DNA of 64,000 nt from Desulfarculales bacterium UBA696 (lineage in GTDB: Bacteria > Desulfobacterota > Syntrophobacteria > Syntrophobacterales > Syntrophobacteraceae): NCBI GenBank assembly GCA_002298995.1, contig DBMO01000072.1, positions 310,001 through 374,000 of the forward strand, given 5' to 3'. The position numbers and the translations under genes were made by a program. Below the pieces are notes generated by a model that was not told the DNA's origin, made no database searches, and saw only the letters and a list, made by a program, of their open reading frames with translations. Shown one piece after another: positions 43,304-52,427 of the stretch; position 1 is the first letter of the stretch; each line of letters starts with the position of its first letter.

Positions 43304-46285
43304 ATGGCTTCAGACCTGGAGAACAGGATTCGAAAAACAGGCATGCGCCTGTATGACCTTATGGGGGAGGAATCCAGGTCCGTTTTCAAGAAAGAATACT
43401 GGACGGGAAAACTTTTTGAGTGGTGCATGCATAATGAGCCATTCAAGGTCCAGATGTTTCGGTTCGTAGATGTTTTCCCCTATCTCAAGACTCCAGAGTC
43501 GGTCATGCGCCACATTCGAGAGTATTTCTCGGACCCTGCGCTCAATTTTCCTTCAGCTCTCGACCGCGGCATCAAGTATGTTTCGCCCGAATGGCGCACT
43601 TCAGGGGTTATTGCACGCAGTATTGGAAGAAACCTCATCAAGGTTGCCGGGCAGTTTATGACAGGCCAAACGCCCGAAGAGAGCCTTCCCGTGCTCGAAA
43701 ATCTGCGCTCGCGCGGCTTGGCGTTTTCCATCGATTTGCTGGGAGAAGCCGTAGTTTCCGAAGTTGAGGCCGAGGAGTATCACTCCAGGTACATGCACCT
43801 CCTCGATTTATTGAGCTCCGTCCAGAAAGAGTGGCCGGCTCTCGGTCCGCTGGGTGGTGCACTGGATTGGGGTCACTCCCCGAAAATAAATCTCTCCATT
43901 AAGGCCTCGGCCATGTATTCGCAAATGAACTCGTGCGCCTTCGACTACTCAATAGAAAAAGCAAAGGAGCGCCTGAGGCCCGTTCTGCGAAAGGCAATCG
44001 AAACCGGTGCTTTCATCAACCTGGATATGGAGCATTACGGGATAAAAAACCTCACCCTCGCCCTCTATCGCAGCCTGATGGAGGAACCACAATTCCGCGG
44101 CTATCCACATACCGGGATCGTCATACAAGCATACCTTCGCGAATCCGAAGACGACCTGGACCAACTGATTCATTGGGCCAGGGACACGGACTCCCGCTTT
44201 ACCATAAGGCTGGTAAAAGGCGCCTACTGGGACCAGGAAGTCATTCATGCTCGTCAGAACAACTGGCCGGTGCCGGTCTTTACGAACAAGCATGAGACCG
44301 ATGCGAATTTCGAACACCTCGCGCGCGTAATACTTAAAAACGCCAGCCATGTGAGACTTGCATGCGCTTCTCACAACGTGCGCTCCATTTCGGCGGTCTC
44401 AGAGATTGCGAAAGACCTGGGGATGAGTGAAGACGACGTGGAATTCCAGGTCCTCTATGGCATGGGGGAGCCGGTTCGAACCGCTCTTCGAAAAGCAGGC
44501 CTGCATGTGCGCGTCTACTCTCCTGTAGGGGACATGGTTCAGGGGATGTCCTATCTGGTTAGACGACTTCTCGAAAATACTGCAAACGAGTCTTTCCTGC
44601 TCCAGAGTTTCACGCAGAAGCTGCCAAGGGGCGATCTACTCAGAAATCCTGCTGAAAAGCTAAAGGAATCAGAGGAACTTGAATCGAATAACAAGGCGTC
44701 TTCACCTTTGGAACGGGCCTCATTCAGAATCGAGCCCCGCTTTGACTGGTCTCGGGAGGACCACCGGAAACTCTTCTCCGAGGCCTTGGGAAGGGTCAGG
44801 CATCGCTTCCCCATCCCTGTAAAAGTCGAGATTAACGGGGCCGAGGTCGAGACTCCGACAGTTTTCCGTTCGCTAAACCCAAACTCTCCCGACGAAACGG
44901 TGGGCATCATATCCTCCGCCGGAATTGCCGAAGCGGAAAGCGCCATTGTCGCCGCGAGGGCCGCCTTTCCAGGCTGGCGGGACACATCGCCCGAGGTCCG
45001 CGCCAACTTCCTTTTCAGGGCCGCTTTAGCTGCACGAAGGATGCGCTATGACCTGGCCGCCCTGCAGGTTTTCGAGGTTGGGAAGAGCTGGAGCGAAGCA
45101 GACGCAGATGTATGCGAGGCAATTGATTTTCTTGAGTATTACGGGCGGGAGATGCTCAACAGGGGCAAACCTAGGAATATGGACAGGGTCCCGGGCGAGA
45201 CCAGCGTGCTTGAATATCAGCCCCGCGGGATTGCCGTGGTCATTGCTCCCTGGAATTTCCCCTTGGCAATTTCGATGGGCATGAGTTCAGCGGCGGTGGT
45301 GACCGGAAACACAGTTATATACAAGCCCGCCTCGCAATCCCCGGTAACCGGTTCCATGTTGGCGCGCATCTTCGAGGAGGCTGGTCTTCCCAGAGGGGTT
45401 TTCAACTTCCTTCCAGGCCCAGGCGGGTATCTTGGGGATTTCCTGACAGGCCACCCGTCGGTTACCATGGTGGCCTTCACGGGCAGCAGGGATGTTGGCT
45501 TGCGCATAATTGAAAGGGCTTCGAAGACGCCTCCAGGCGCCGGAGCGGTAAAGAACGTCATTGCTGAGATGGGCGGCAAGAATGCGATTATTGTCGATTC
45601 AGATGCCGACATGGATGAAGCGGTTGGATATATTCTCCAGTCGGCATTTGGCTATCAGGGGCAGAAATGCTCGGCGTGTTCGCGCCTGATCGTCTTGGAG
45701 GAAAATCATGACAGGTTCATTGAAAGGCTCAAGGCGGCCGCCGATAGCCTAAACCTGGGGCCGACAGAATATCCGCAAAACTTCATGGGTGCGGTCGTCG
45801 AACCATCAGCCCGCGAGAAGGTCCTGAGATACATCGAAATCGGCAGGAAGGAAGGAGAAGTTCTCCTGGAGCGCCCTTCCGGTGAGGCGGCAAATTTTGT
45901 TCCCCTCACTATACTTACCGGGATTCGCCCCGACAGCAGGGTCGCGCAGGACGAGATTTTCGGTCCAGTGCTTGCCGTAATCAAGGTTAAAGACTTCGAT
46001 GAGGCGCTCCGGGTGGCAAACGGGACCGAATACGCGCTGACCGGAGGGGTCCTTTCACGCAGTCCGGCAAACATCGCACATGCGCGCAACGAGTTCCAGG
46101 TAGGCAACCTCTACATAAACCGGGGCTGCACAGGCGCGATAGTTGGACGGCACCCGTTTGGAGGCTTCAAGATGTCGGGTATTGGATCGAAAGCAGGAGG
46201 TCCCGACTACCTCCTACATTTCATGGTCCCCAGGAATGTAGTGGAAAATACAGTAAGACGTGGTTTTGCTCCGCGTGAGGAATAA
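43304..46285 (+). CDS. putA: Bifunctional proline dehydrogenase / L-glutamate gamma-semialdehyde dehydrogenase
   Basis: 993 residues from the ATG at 43304, which has GAGGAGAT 5 bases upstream. The N-terminal half (about 80-430) is the FAD-dependent proline dehydrogenase barrel, with RLVKGAYWD (about 309), NWPVPVFTNKHETDANF and FQVLYGMGEPVR. The C-terminal half (about 515-975) is the aldehyde dehydrogenase, with MPWN-like IAPWNFPLA, EMGGKNAIIVD and the catalytic cysteine in GYQGQKCSACSR. Together they oxidise proline to glutamate. There is no N-terminal ribbon-helix-helix domain, so it is not a self-repressing PutA. It stands alone; a proline carrier is not adjacent. Confidence 0.95.
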   Translation: MASDLENRIRKTGMRLYDLMGEESRSVFKKEYWTGKLFEWCMHNEPFKVQMFRFVDVFPYLKTPESVMRHIREYFSDPALNFPSALDRGIKYVSPEWRTSGVIARSIGRNLIKVAGQFMTGQTPEESLPVLENLRSRGLAFSIDLLGEAVVSEVEAEEYHSRYMHLLDLLSSVQKEWPALGPLGGALDWGHSPKINLSIKASAMYSQMNSCAFDYSIEKAKERLRPVLRKAIETGAFINLDMEHYGIKNLTLALYRSLMEEPQFRGYPHTGIVIQAYLRESEDDLDQLIHWARDTDSRFTIRLVKGAYWDQEVIHARQNNWPVPVFTNKHETDANFEHLARVILKNASHVRLACASHNVRSISAVSEIAKDLGMSEDDVEFQVLYGMGEPVRTALRKAGLHVRVYSPVGDMVQGMSYLVRRLLENTANESFLLQSFTQKLPRGDLLRNPAEKLKESEELESNNKASSPLERASFRIEPRFDWSREDHRKLFSEALGRVRHRFPIPVKVEINGAEVETPTVFRSLNPNSPDETVGIISSAGIAEAESAIVAARAAFPGWRDTSPEVRANFLFRAALAARRMRYDLAALQVFEVGKSWSEADADVCEAIDFLEYYGREMLNRGKPRNMDRVPGETSVLEYQPRGIAVVIAPWNFPLAISMGMSSAAVVTGNTVIYKPASQSPVTGSMLARIFEEAGLPRGVFNFLPGPGGYLGDFLTGHPSVTMVAFTGSRDVGLRIIERASKTPPGAGAVKNVIAEMGGKNAIIVDSDADMDEAVGYILQSAFGYQGQKCSACSRLIVLEENHDRFIERLKAAADSLNLGPTEYPQNFMGAVVEPSAREKVLRYIEIGRKEGEVLLERPSGEAANFVPLTILTGIRPDSRVAQDEIFGPVLAVIKVKDFDEALRVANGTEYALTGGVLSRSPANIAHARNEFQVGNLYINRGCTGAIVGRHPFGGFKMSGIGSKAGGPDYLLHFMVPRNVVENTVRRGFAPREE

Positions 46286-46339
46286 ACACCCTATCCGGGC
46301 GGCATCTTGCGCACGAAACAATGATTGAAAGAAGCCCTG

Positions 46340-46528
46340 TTATTTCTTTTCCGATATGCACGACTCGCGGAAGATGCACTCGACCTGATCGCAGTAGCCT
46401 TCCGTCTTGGCGTAGCAGTCGAAATTCCCTTCCTGGCGCTGAATTTCCCTGATCAAATCAACTTTTGTCTTCCCGAAAGACTTGATTCCCATACCTTTCG
46501 CAAGTGTCCTAACATCCTGTATCTTCAT
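46340..46528 (-). CDS. Small SAP/Rho-N-like protein with four cysteines
   Basis: 62 residues, with AAAGGAG about 8 bases before the ATG. The first half (KIQDVRTLAKGMGIKSFGKTKVDLIREIQRQEG; helix-loop-helix parts DVRTLAKGMG and KTKVDLIREIQ) resembles the SAP or Rho N-terminal fold, which binds nucleic acid. The second half has four cysteines (FDCYAKTEGYCDQVECIFRESC) that could hold a metal. Similar short proteins occur in this phylum, as far as I can recall. It may be a small DNA- or RNA-binding factor. Its neighbours do not suggest a role. Confidence 0.68.
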   Translation of the reverse strand: MKIQDVRTLAKGMGIKSFGKTKVDLIREIQRQEGNFDCYAKTEGYCDQVECIFRESCISEKK

Positions 46529-46664
46529 GGCTGTGGCTCCTTTCTGCCTGTCAAAGATGGTGCCGAAAAAATATGTCCCGCCCTGTAAATCGAGCGGGTT
46601 TAAACCGGTCGATCGAATTTTTTGCGTATCATAAACCGGTTAAGACTTTCCGGCACCCTCTAAA

Positions 46665-47348
46665 TTATGGTCTTGGTTCGGAACCAGACTGATCCTGGGT
46701 ACGTCCGGGTTCGCCGGCCAGGATTTCGGCCAGCCATTGCCAGTTGTCAGGGTCTATACGGATCTCAGGTCCATCCCGTCCTTGAACCTTTTTCAGGTGA
46801 ACAACCCCGGTGATATCTTTTACCGACAGGACAGTTTGGCCCTGGCGGCGGCCCTCGATGATGCCCGAAGAAATGCGCAGGACCGGCAGCGGAAAGTCTA
46901 GCCAGAATTTGTAGGCGCTTGGTCTGGGTGCTGTTTCCAGAGCGACGCGCCATTTGCCATCTTCGTTTTTTTCAAGTTGCAGGAAAGGTTTTTCCAGGTA
47001 AATCTCCGGCACTACAACGTATGGCCATTTTGTTGAGAGGCCGTAAGCAAGCCGCACCCGTGTGCAGTCGAGTACCGTTTTCCCTTCCGTCTCTACTCTT
47101 AACTTTTCCAAATCGAGGCTGGAAAACGGAGTCCAGGTATAGGATTCAAGCTTCACATTGAACTGCGAGATGCTCCCAATCTTATTAGCCGCGCTCGATA
47201 TAATCTCTTTCTGGACGGCTGGAACATGGAGGGCTATAACCGCCAGCATCGGAAGAAATATTATCAGAGCAACGACGATCAAGATCACCCTTTTATAAAT
47301 GGTGCCTGTCCGGAAATTCTTCTCAGGTGTATTTTCGCTCATCGGCAT
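46665..47348 (-). CDS. AsmA/TamB-type N-terminal domain protein, short
   Basis: 227 residues. A basic start is followed by one transmembrane helix (about 20-41, VILIVVALIIFLPMLAVIAL). Then comes the typical AsmA/TamB opening: AVQKEIISSAANKIGS..NVKLESYTWTPFSSLDLEKLRVE and repeated beta-like segments (TKWPYVVVPEIYLEKPFLQLEKN parts). Full AsmA or TamB proteins have over 600 residues and carry lipids or outer-membrane proteins across the envelope. This one stops early with a polar tail (GRTQDQSGSEPRP). It may be a shortened gene, or a true short relative; no continuation in other frames was seen downstream. Confidence 0.66.
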   Translation of the reverse strand: MPMSENTPEKNFRTGTIYKRVILIVVALIIFLPMLAVIALHVPAVQKEIISSAANKIGSISQFNVKLESYTWTPFSSLDLEKLRVETEGKTVLDCTRVRLAYGLSTKWPYVVVPEIYLEKPFLQLEKNEDGKWRVALETAPRPSAYKFWLDFPLPVLRISSGIIEGRRQGQTVLSVKDITGVVHLKKVQGRDGPEIRIDPDNWQWLAEILAGEPGRTQDQSGSEPRP

Positions 47349-48008
47349 TTAATACCCGCTCCTTTTCATCTTGTCTCGCTGAACCAGTTTATTATTAATA
47401 TTTCGGGATAAAAATCAACCGCATTAACTCCCGGCAGGAAAACGGAATACCTTGAGCTGCCTTTTCCGGTACACACCGTCTTCGTCATTGGTTTGCGGTG
47501 CGGACATCCCCAATCAGGCAAAATTGGGGTCCTCCTTACGATGCGAAGGGAGCACTTTTAGATTCCTGCATACATCAAAGTGCGCCCACAAGGGAGTTTT
47601 CGAGAAAAGTTGCCGGATTTTCCTCTCATCCGATAAATATGCTTCAATTTTTTCTTTTCGACAAAGTCAAGACCGTATATAAGAAAGTCTCCGCCGTCTT
47701 GTTCGGGGACTCCCAATCCACATTCCCCCTGACTGAAACAATGCCGCTTCTAACGTGATGTTTCGTAGCCGGACAGGGTCGACGTCTCCAGTAGAGAAAA
47801 ATACACTGGTAAAAAATCATTCAACTGCTGATTGCAGCGAAATACGCTGTGGTTCGGTGATCCATCAGCCGCTCCGCGGTTTCTGATTTTAAAAGCCTTT
47901 TGTAATGGTTTTCAAGCTTTAGCTATTTCATCGCACCGGTTGTTCACCGACGAGATCAGTGCCGAAATAGTTTTCGTTTCTAATCCAACATTAACAGGAG
48001 AAATCATC
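47349..48008. other. Long intergenic region before the XRE-cupin gene, no gene seen
   Basis: About 660 bases. It holds a 7-bp inverted repeat CCCCAAT (47508-47514) / ATTGGGG (47523-47529) and a TATATAAG element near 47676-47683. Frames of 76-86 codons inside have no ribosome site and no recognisable product. The promoter of the XRE-cupin/ligase operon must be here. Confidence 0.4.
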
Positions 48009-48578
48009 TTGAGTACCAATGAAAAAATTGGAGCGCGAATCAAGCGATTCAGAGAAGACCGAGGACTCTCGCTTGAGGAAGTCGCGGAACGCAGCGGCCT
48101 CGAAACCGAATTTCTCAAAGCGGTCGAGGAAGAGAATGTTTACCCTTCACTCGGCCCCCTTCTCAAGATTGCACGTGTGATCGGGATCAGGCTTGGGACC
48201 TTCCTGGACGACCAGGTCAGCCAGGACCCCTTGGTCGTTCGTTGCGGCGAGCGAAAAGAAGAGCTAAGTATGCTCAAGGGTAAAGACAAGCCGGTTGCAC
48301 TCAAATTTCATTCACTTGGCCGGGGCAAAAAAGACCGGCACATGGAACCTTTCTATATTGAAATTCTTCCCGAACCAGCCGAGGACAAGAAACTCTCCTC
48401 ACACGAGGGCGAGGAGTTTATTGTAGTCCTATCGGGTGAGGTGGAGGTTTCTTACGGCAATGAGGTCCGGATCCTAAAAGCGGGCGACAGCATCTACTAT
48501 AATTCCGTGATTCCTCACTACGTCAGCTGCCGGGGCGAAAGGGCCGAAATTTACGCAGTGTTGTATTTCCCCGAATAA
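48009..48578 (+). CDS. XRE-family regulator with cupin sensor domain
   Basis: 189 residues from the TTG at 48009, with ACAGGAG about 9 bases before it; the open frame runs back to 47832 but that part is not conserved. A helix-turn-helix of the Cro/C1 type fills about 5-62 (GARIKRFREDRGLSLEEVAERSGL). A cupin domain follows (about 110-188), with EGEEFIVVLSGEVEVSYG and GDSIYYNSVIPHYVSC; the barrel histidine and glutamate could bind a metal or ligand. The acyl-CoA ligase starts 19 bases later, so this is probably its local regulator, as in similar gene pairs in the phylum. Confidence 0.9.
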   Translation: MSTNEKIGARIKRFREDRGLSLEEVAERSGLETEFLKAVEEENVYPSLGPLLKIARVIGIRLGTFLDDQVSQDPLVVRCGERKEELSMLKGKDKPVALKFHSLGRGKKDRHMEPFYIEILPEPAEDKKLSSHEGEEFIVVLSGEVEVSYGNEVRILKAGDSIYYNSVIPHYVSCRGERAEIYAVLYFPE

Positions 48579-48597
48579 AGACAGGATTGAAGAAACT

Positions 48598-50244
48598 ATG
48601 GACAGCCAGGCTGTGCTCCCTAAAACATTGGGACAAATCCTAGACGATACTATTTCCAAGTACCCTGATAACGATGCGGTTGTCTATTATGACCGCGATT
48701 TTCGCCTCACCTACAGGCAGTTCGGTGAACTTGTGGACCAGCTCGCCAAGGGCCTCATGGCCCTCGGGGTAGGCAAGGGCGAGAAGGTCGCGGTCTGGGC
48801 GACAAACGTGCCATACTGGGTCCCCCTCCAGTTTGCAACCGCGAAGATCGGGGCCATTCTGGTTACCGTCAACACGCTCTACAAGATATCCGAGATAGCC
48901 TACCTGCTTGAACAATCCGATTCGGAAAATCTTTTCATCATCAACGGATACAGGGACACCGATTACGTTCAGACAATCTACGAACTTATACCCGAGCTGA
49001 AGACCCACCAGAGGGGATATCTCAAGAGCGCCAGATTCCCTCATCTCAAGCGCGTTTTCTTCCTCGGCCATGAAAAGCACCGGGGAATGTATTCCATTCC
49101 CGAGATCATCTCACTTAACACGATGGTGAGCGATGACGACTACAAGGCACGGCAGGCGCAGCTCGATCCCCATGAAGTGGTGAATATGCAGTACACGTCC
49201 GGGACAACCGGTTTCCCGAAGGGTGTCATGCTGACTCATCACAATATCGGCAAAAACGGCTACTGGATCGGTGCGAATCAGGTACTTGGGCCGAACGACA
49301 GGGTTTGCCTTCCCGTACCCCTATTCCACTGCTTCGGGTGCGTGTTGGGCGTGCTTGCCGCGATAAATCACGGCAGCGCCCTGGTGATCCTGGAAACTTT
49401 CGACCCGGTCATGGTTATGGCCTCGGTCGAGGCCGAGCGCTGCACGGCTGTTTACGGCGTTCCGACGATGTTTATCGCCGTATTGCAGCACAAGCTGTTC
49501 AGTAAGTTCAACTTCAGCACACTTCGCACCGGTATCATGGCGGGATCCCCCTGCCCTGTCACCACCATGAACGAAGTTATACAGAAGATGAACGCAAGGG
49601 AGATCACCATATGCTACGGACTGACCGAAGGCTCTCCCGTTCTAACCCAGACAACGATTCACGACAACATTCGCCAGAAAACCGAGACAGTGGGCAAGGC
49701 GATGCCCGAGATTGAAGTTTGCATCATGGACCCGGAAAGCCGGCGGCCGGTTCCCGTCGGGACCAAGGGAGAAATCTGCAGCCGCGGCTACAACACCATG
49801 AAGGGCTACTACAAGATGCCCGAAGCAACGGCCGAGGCGGTGGACGCTGACGGATGGCTTCACACGGGGGATCTGGGCGTGATGGACGAGGAGGGCTATG
49901 TTACCATAACCGGCCGCCACAAGGATATGATCATACGCGGCGGCGAAAACGTCTATCCGCGCGAGGTCGAAGAGTTCATATTCAAGATGGAAGGCATCCA
50001 GGACGTTCAGGTCGTGGGTGTGAACAGCGCCAAGTACGGCGAACAGGTTGGCGCTTTTGTTATTCTTAAAGAAGGCTATTCCTATTCTCCCGAAGACATT
50101 CAGGATTTTTGCCGTGGAAAGATTTCCAGTTATAAGGTCCCGAAATACGTTGTATTTATCAAGAACTACCCGTTGACCGCCAGCGGCAAGGTCCAAAAAT
50201 ACAAGCTCCGTGAACAGGCTTCAGAGATGTTCCCCAACGCCTGA
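48598..50244 (+). CDS. AMP-forming acyl-CoA synthetase (fatty-acid-CoA ligase type)
   Basis: 548 residues. The adenylate-forming motif YTSGTTGFPKGVMLTHHN lies about residue 198, the ICYGLTEGSPV motif about 340, and the hinge and catalytic end LHTGDLGVMDEEGY...GRHKDMIIRGGENVYPREVE and ASGKVQK (lysine near 534) are all there. It activates a carboxylic acid to its CoA ester with ATP. The length and the motifs are most like FadD-related enzymes for medium or long chains; benzoate-type or short-chain substrates cannot be excluded. It is preceded by its likely regulator and followed by a strong terminator. Confidence 0.9.
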   Translation: MDSQAVLPKTLGQILDDTISKYPDNDAVVYYDRDFRLTYRQFGELVDQLAKGLMALGVGKGEKVAVWATNVPYWVPLQFATAKIGAILVTVNTLYKISEIAYLLEQSDSENLFIINGYRDTDYVQTIYELIPELKTHQRGYLKSARFPHLKRVFFLGHEKHRGMYSIPEIISLNTMVSDDDYKARQAQLDPHEVVNMQYTSGTTGFPKGVMLTHHNIGKNGYWIGANQVLGPNDRVCLPVPLFHCFGCVLGVLAAINHGSALVILETFDPVMVMASVEAERCTAVYGVPTMFIAVLQHKLFSKFNFSTLRTGIMAGSPCPVTTMNEVIQKMNAREITICYGLTEGSPVLTQTTIHDNIRQKTETVGKAMPEIEVCIMDPESRRPVPVGTKGEICSRGYNTMKGYYKMPEATAEAVDADGWLHTGDLGVMDEEGYVTITGRHKDMIIRGGENVYPREVEEFIFKMEGIQDVQVVGVNSAKYGEQVGAFVILKEGYSYSPEDIQDFCRGKISSYKVPKYVVFIKNYPLTASGKVQKYKLREQASEMFPNA

Positions 50245-50268
50245 TTTAACTAGTGTTGCTTCCGAATT

Positions 50269-50310
50269 GGTGGGCACGGGTTGTGATCGTGCCCACCTTT
50301 TTCGTTTTTC
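50269..50310 (+). terminator. Rho-independent terminator after the acyl-CoA ligase
   Basis: A perfect 10-bp stem, GGTGGGCACG (50269-50278) with CGTGCCCACC (50288-50297), has a 9-base loop and is followed by TTTTTCGTTTTT. It lies 24 bases after the stop codon. Confidence 0.95.
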
Positions 50311-50491
50311 CCTCCCCCTAACCCGACCCGAAAACCAAATCTTTTCGGCCCCCTTCCCACAGGAGTAATTTATATTGCAAAACCTCCTGAAATCACACAT
50401 ATTCTCCAGCGATTCCCGTTGACTTCGCTTAGCTGGTAATTAAGAAAAAGCGAGAGACCCCGATACCCGTACAACCACTGGAGAAACTCTC

Positions 50492-52036
50492 TTGGCTGGT
50501 GAAATCCCTGAGACGGCCGACGAACTTCAATTACTGCTAGACGTGCTACCGCCGCATATTCGCGAGAAACTCGAGACCAAGAACACACTTTCGTCTCTTG
50601 TCGAGATCGTTCTAGATCTTGGCCGCAAACCGGAGGCGCGCTTCGAGAACTCGATGGAGGATCTATCCGGCGAACAGGTAACCCATGACGATATAAACTA
50701 CGTGGTGTCACACATAGGGACCTTTTCAGAGGACAACAGGGCGGGCATCGAGCGCACCCTTCACCGCATCTCGGCCATCAGGAACAGGACCGGGGCGATT
50801 ATCGGACTTACTTGCCGGGTTGGACGGGCGGTATTCGGGACGGTAGACATTTTGCGCGATGTCATAGAGCAGGGCAACTCACTGCTTCTCGTGGGAAGGC
50901 CCGGGGTCGGGAAGACCACGCTTCTACGGGAGGCCGCGCGGGTGCTCGCGGACGATCTCGGAAAGCGCGTGGTGATTGTCGATACATCGAATGAGATTGG
51001 CGGAGACGGCGACATTCCCCATCCCGGTATTGGGCGCGCCCGCAGAATGCAGGTGCCCTCGCCAAACAGGCAGCATGCGGTGATGATAGAAGCGGTTGAA
51101 AATCACATGCCGCAGGTTGTCGTTATTGACGAAATAGGCAGAGAGGCTGAAGCCGCCGCAGCCCGGACCATTGCCGAGCGCGGGGTTCAACTGATCGCCA
51201 CCGCCCATGGAAATTCTCTCGAAAACCTTCTCCAGAATCCGACCCTGATGGACCTGGTCGGCGGAATTCAGGCCGTGACCCTTTCCGACGAGGAAGCACG
51301 AAGGCGCGGCACCCAGAAAACGGTGCTTGAGCGCAAGGCGCCGCCCACATTCAATGTCATGATCGAGATACAGGACCGGGATCGGCTGGCGGTTCACCAC
51401 AATGTTGCCGACGTGGTGGATCGCTTCTTGAGGGGAAGCCACCTGGAGCCCGAGCTGAGAGTTAGGAAAGAAGACGGACAGGTCGAAATAAGCAGCGCCC
51501 CAAGTCAGGCCGAAGATATTTGGGTCACTGAAAAACCGGCTGCGCCCGCTGCTCCAAAAAGGCCCAGGCGAAGAGCTGTGAGGATCTTTTCCTACGGCGT
51601 AAGCCGGTTGAGGCTTGAGCGCGTTATAAAGAAATTCCACGTCCCGGCGACGGTGGTAGCCGAAATCGACAGGGCCAACCTCGTACTTACTCTCAAATCC
51701 CAGGAAAAGAGACAGCCGCGCGATATTCGCGAGGCTGAGTCACGTGGAATTCCCAGATACGTCTTAAAAAGCAACACCACCACGCAAATGGAAAATTTCC
51801 TGCGCTCGATTTTCTATCCCGAAGATTTCGAAGCAGAAGACGCCGGCATCATGGAGGCCCAGACCGCCGCGGAAACAGTGCGCCAACAGGGCCGCCCCGT
51901 TGAGCTGACGCCGCGCACCGCCCAAGTACGAAGGCTTCAGCACCTCATAGCCGAAAAATTCGGCCTCCGCTCGGCGAGCATAGGAAAAGACCCCCACAGA
52001 AGGGTGATAATTCAGCCCGAAGAGAGCTACGTCTAA
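50492..52036 (+). CDS. Ycf45/SpoIIIAA-like AAA ATPase with C-terminal R3H domain
   Basis: 514 residues from a TTG at 50492, with TGGAGAA 8 bases upstream. The ATPase (about 65-330) has Walker A LVGRPGVGKTTLLRE (about 131), DTSNEIGGDGD, Walker B VVVIDEIGREAEA and the IGLTCRVGRAV segment typical of the SpoIIIAA/Ycf45 group. The C-terminal region ends in an R3H-like motif (RTAQVRRLQHLIAEKFGL, about 472-489) for single-stranded nucleic acid. The family occurs in cyanobacteria, plastids and Firmicutes; its cell role is not settled, and links to sporulation apply only to the short form. It stands alone after a strong terminator. Confidence 0.82.
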   Translation: MAGEIPETADELQLLLDVLPPHIREKLETKNTLSSLVEIVLDLGRKPEARFENSMEDLSGEQVTHDDINYVVSHIGTFSEDNRAGIERTLHRISAIRNRTGAIIGLTCRVGRAVFGTVDILRDVIEQGNSLLLVGRPGVGKTTLLREAARVLADDLGKRVVIVDTSNEIGGDGDIPHPGIGRARRMQVPSPNRQHAVMIEAVENHMPQVVVIDEIGREAEAAAARTIAERGVQLIATAHGNSLENLLQNPTLMDLVGGIQAVTLSDEEARRRGTQKTVLERKAPPTFNVMIEIQDRDRLAVHHNVADVVDRFLRGSHLEPELRVRKEDGQVEISSAPSQAEDIWVTEKPAAPAAPKRPRRRAVRIFSYGVSRLRLERVIKKFHVPATVVAEIDRANLVLTLKSQEKRQPRDIREAESRGIPRYVLKSNTTTQMENFLRSIFYPEDFEAEDAGIMEAQTAAETVRQQGRPVELTPRTAQVRRLQHLIAEKFGLRSASIGKDPHRRVIIQPEESYV

Positions 52037-52067
52037 TCCTTTTGGCGTGTAAAACCAGTGGGGATTT

Positions 52068-52427
52068 TCAAGGCAACCAATCGGATTTTTTGCCCGAGTC
52101 TGAATCCGGCGGATGGTTATATGCGACCAGGAAAAGGCAGAGCGATAGGATAACCGTAATAAGGGCCACGGAGCCGGCGAGGGCCTTTCCCTGCCAGAGG
52201 CTTTCGAACCAGCGGGTGAATTGGTCCATCAGCACGTTCATTTTCCCGCCATAGACTTCCAGGTTGTGAATGTACCTCTTCGAGTTCTCTATACCTTCGA
52301 GCAACTCCGCTCCATTAGGACTTGAGGCCGTAAAATATATGACCGCGGAACTGCCGAGCCCCACAATCAAAACAACAGCCGCGGAAGCGTAGAGATATTT
52401 TTGCCGGGCCGACATTTCTTCTTTCAT
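52068..52427 (-). CDS. Two-helix membrane protein, unknown function
   Basis: 119 residues. TM1 (about 10-32, YLYASAAVVLIVGLGSSAVIYF) and TM2 (about 83-103, AGSVALITVILSLCLFLVAY) flank a segment of about 50 residues, probably outside the membrane. The start overlaps the era stop by 4 bases (ATGA), so it is translated with era. I recognise no family. Because it is the last gene of the rnc - radical SAM - era transcript, it is probably expressed constantly. Confidence 0.68.
   Translation of the reverse strand: MKEEMSARQKYLYASAAVVLIVGLGSSAVIYFTASSPNGAELLEGIENSKRYIHNLEVYGGKMNVLMDQFTRWFESLWQGKALAGSVALITVILSLCLFLVAYNHPPDSDSGKKSDWLP

Noticed and set aside
47498..47758. 86-codon frame before the XRE-cupin gene
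   Set aside because: No ribosome site, no motif, and it lies in the presumed promoter region.
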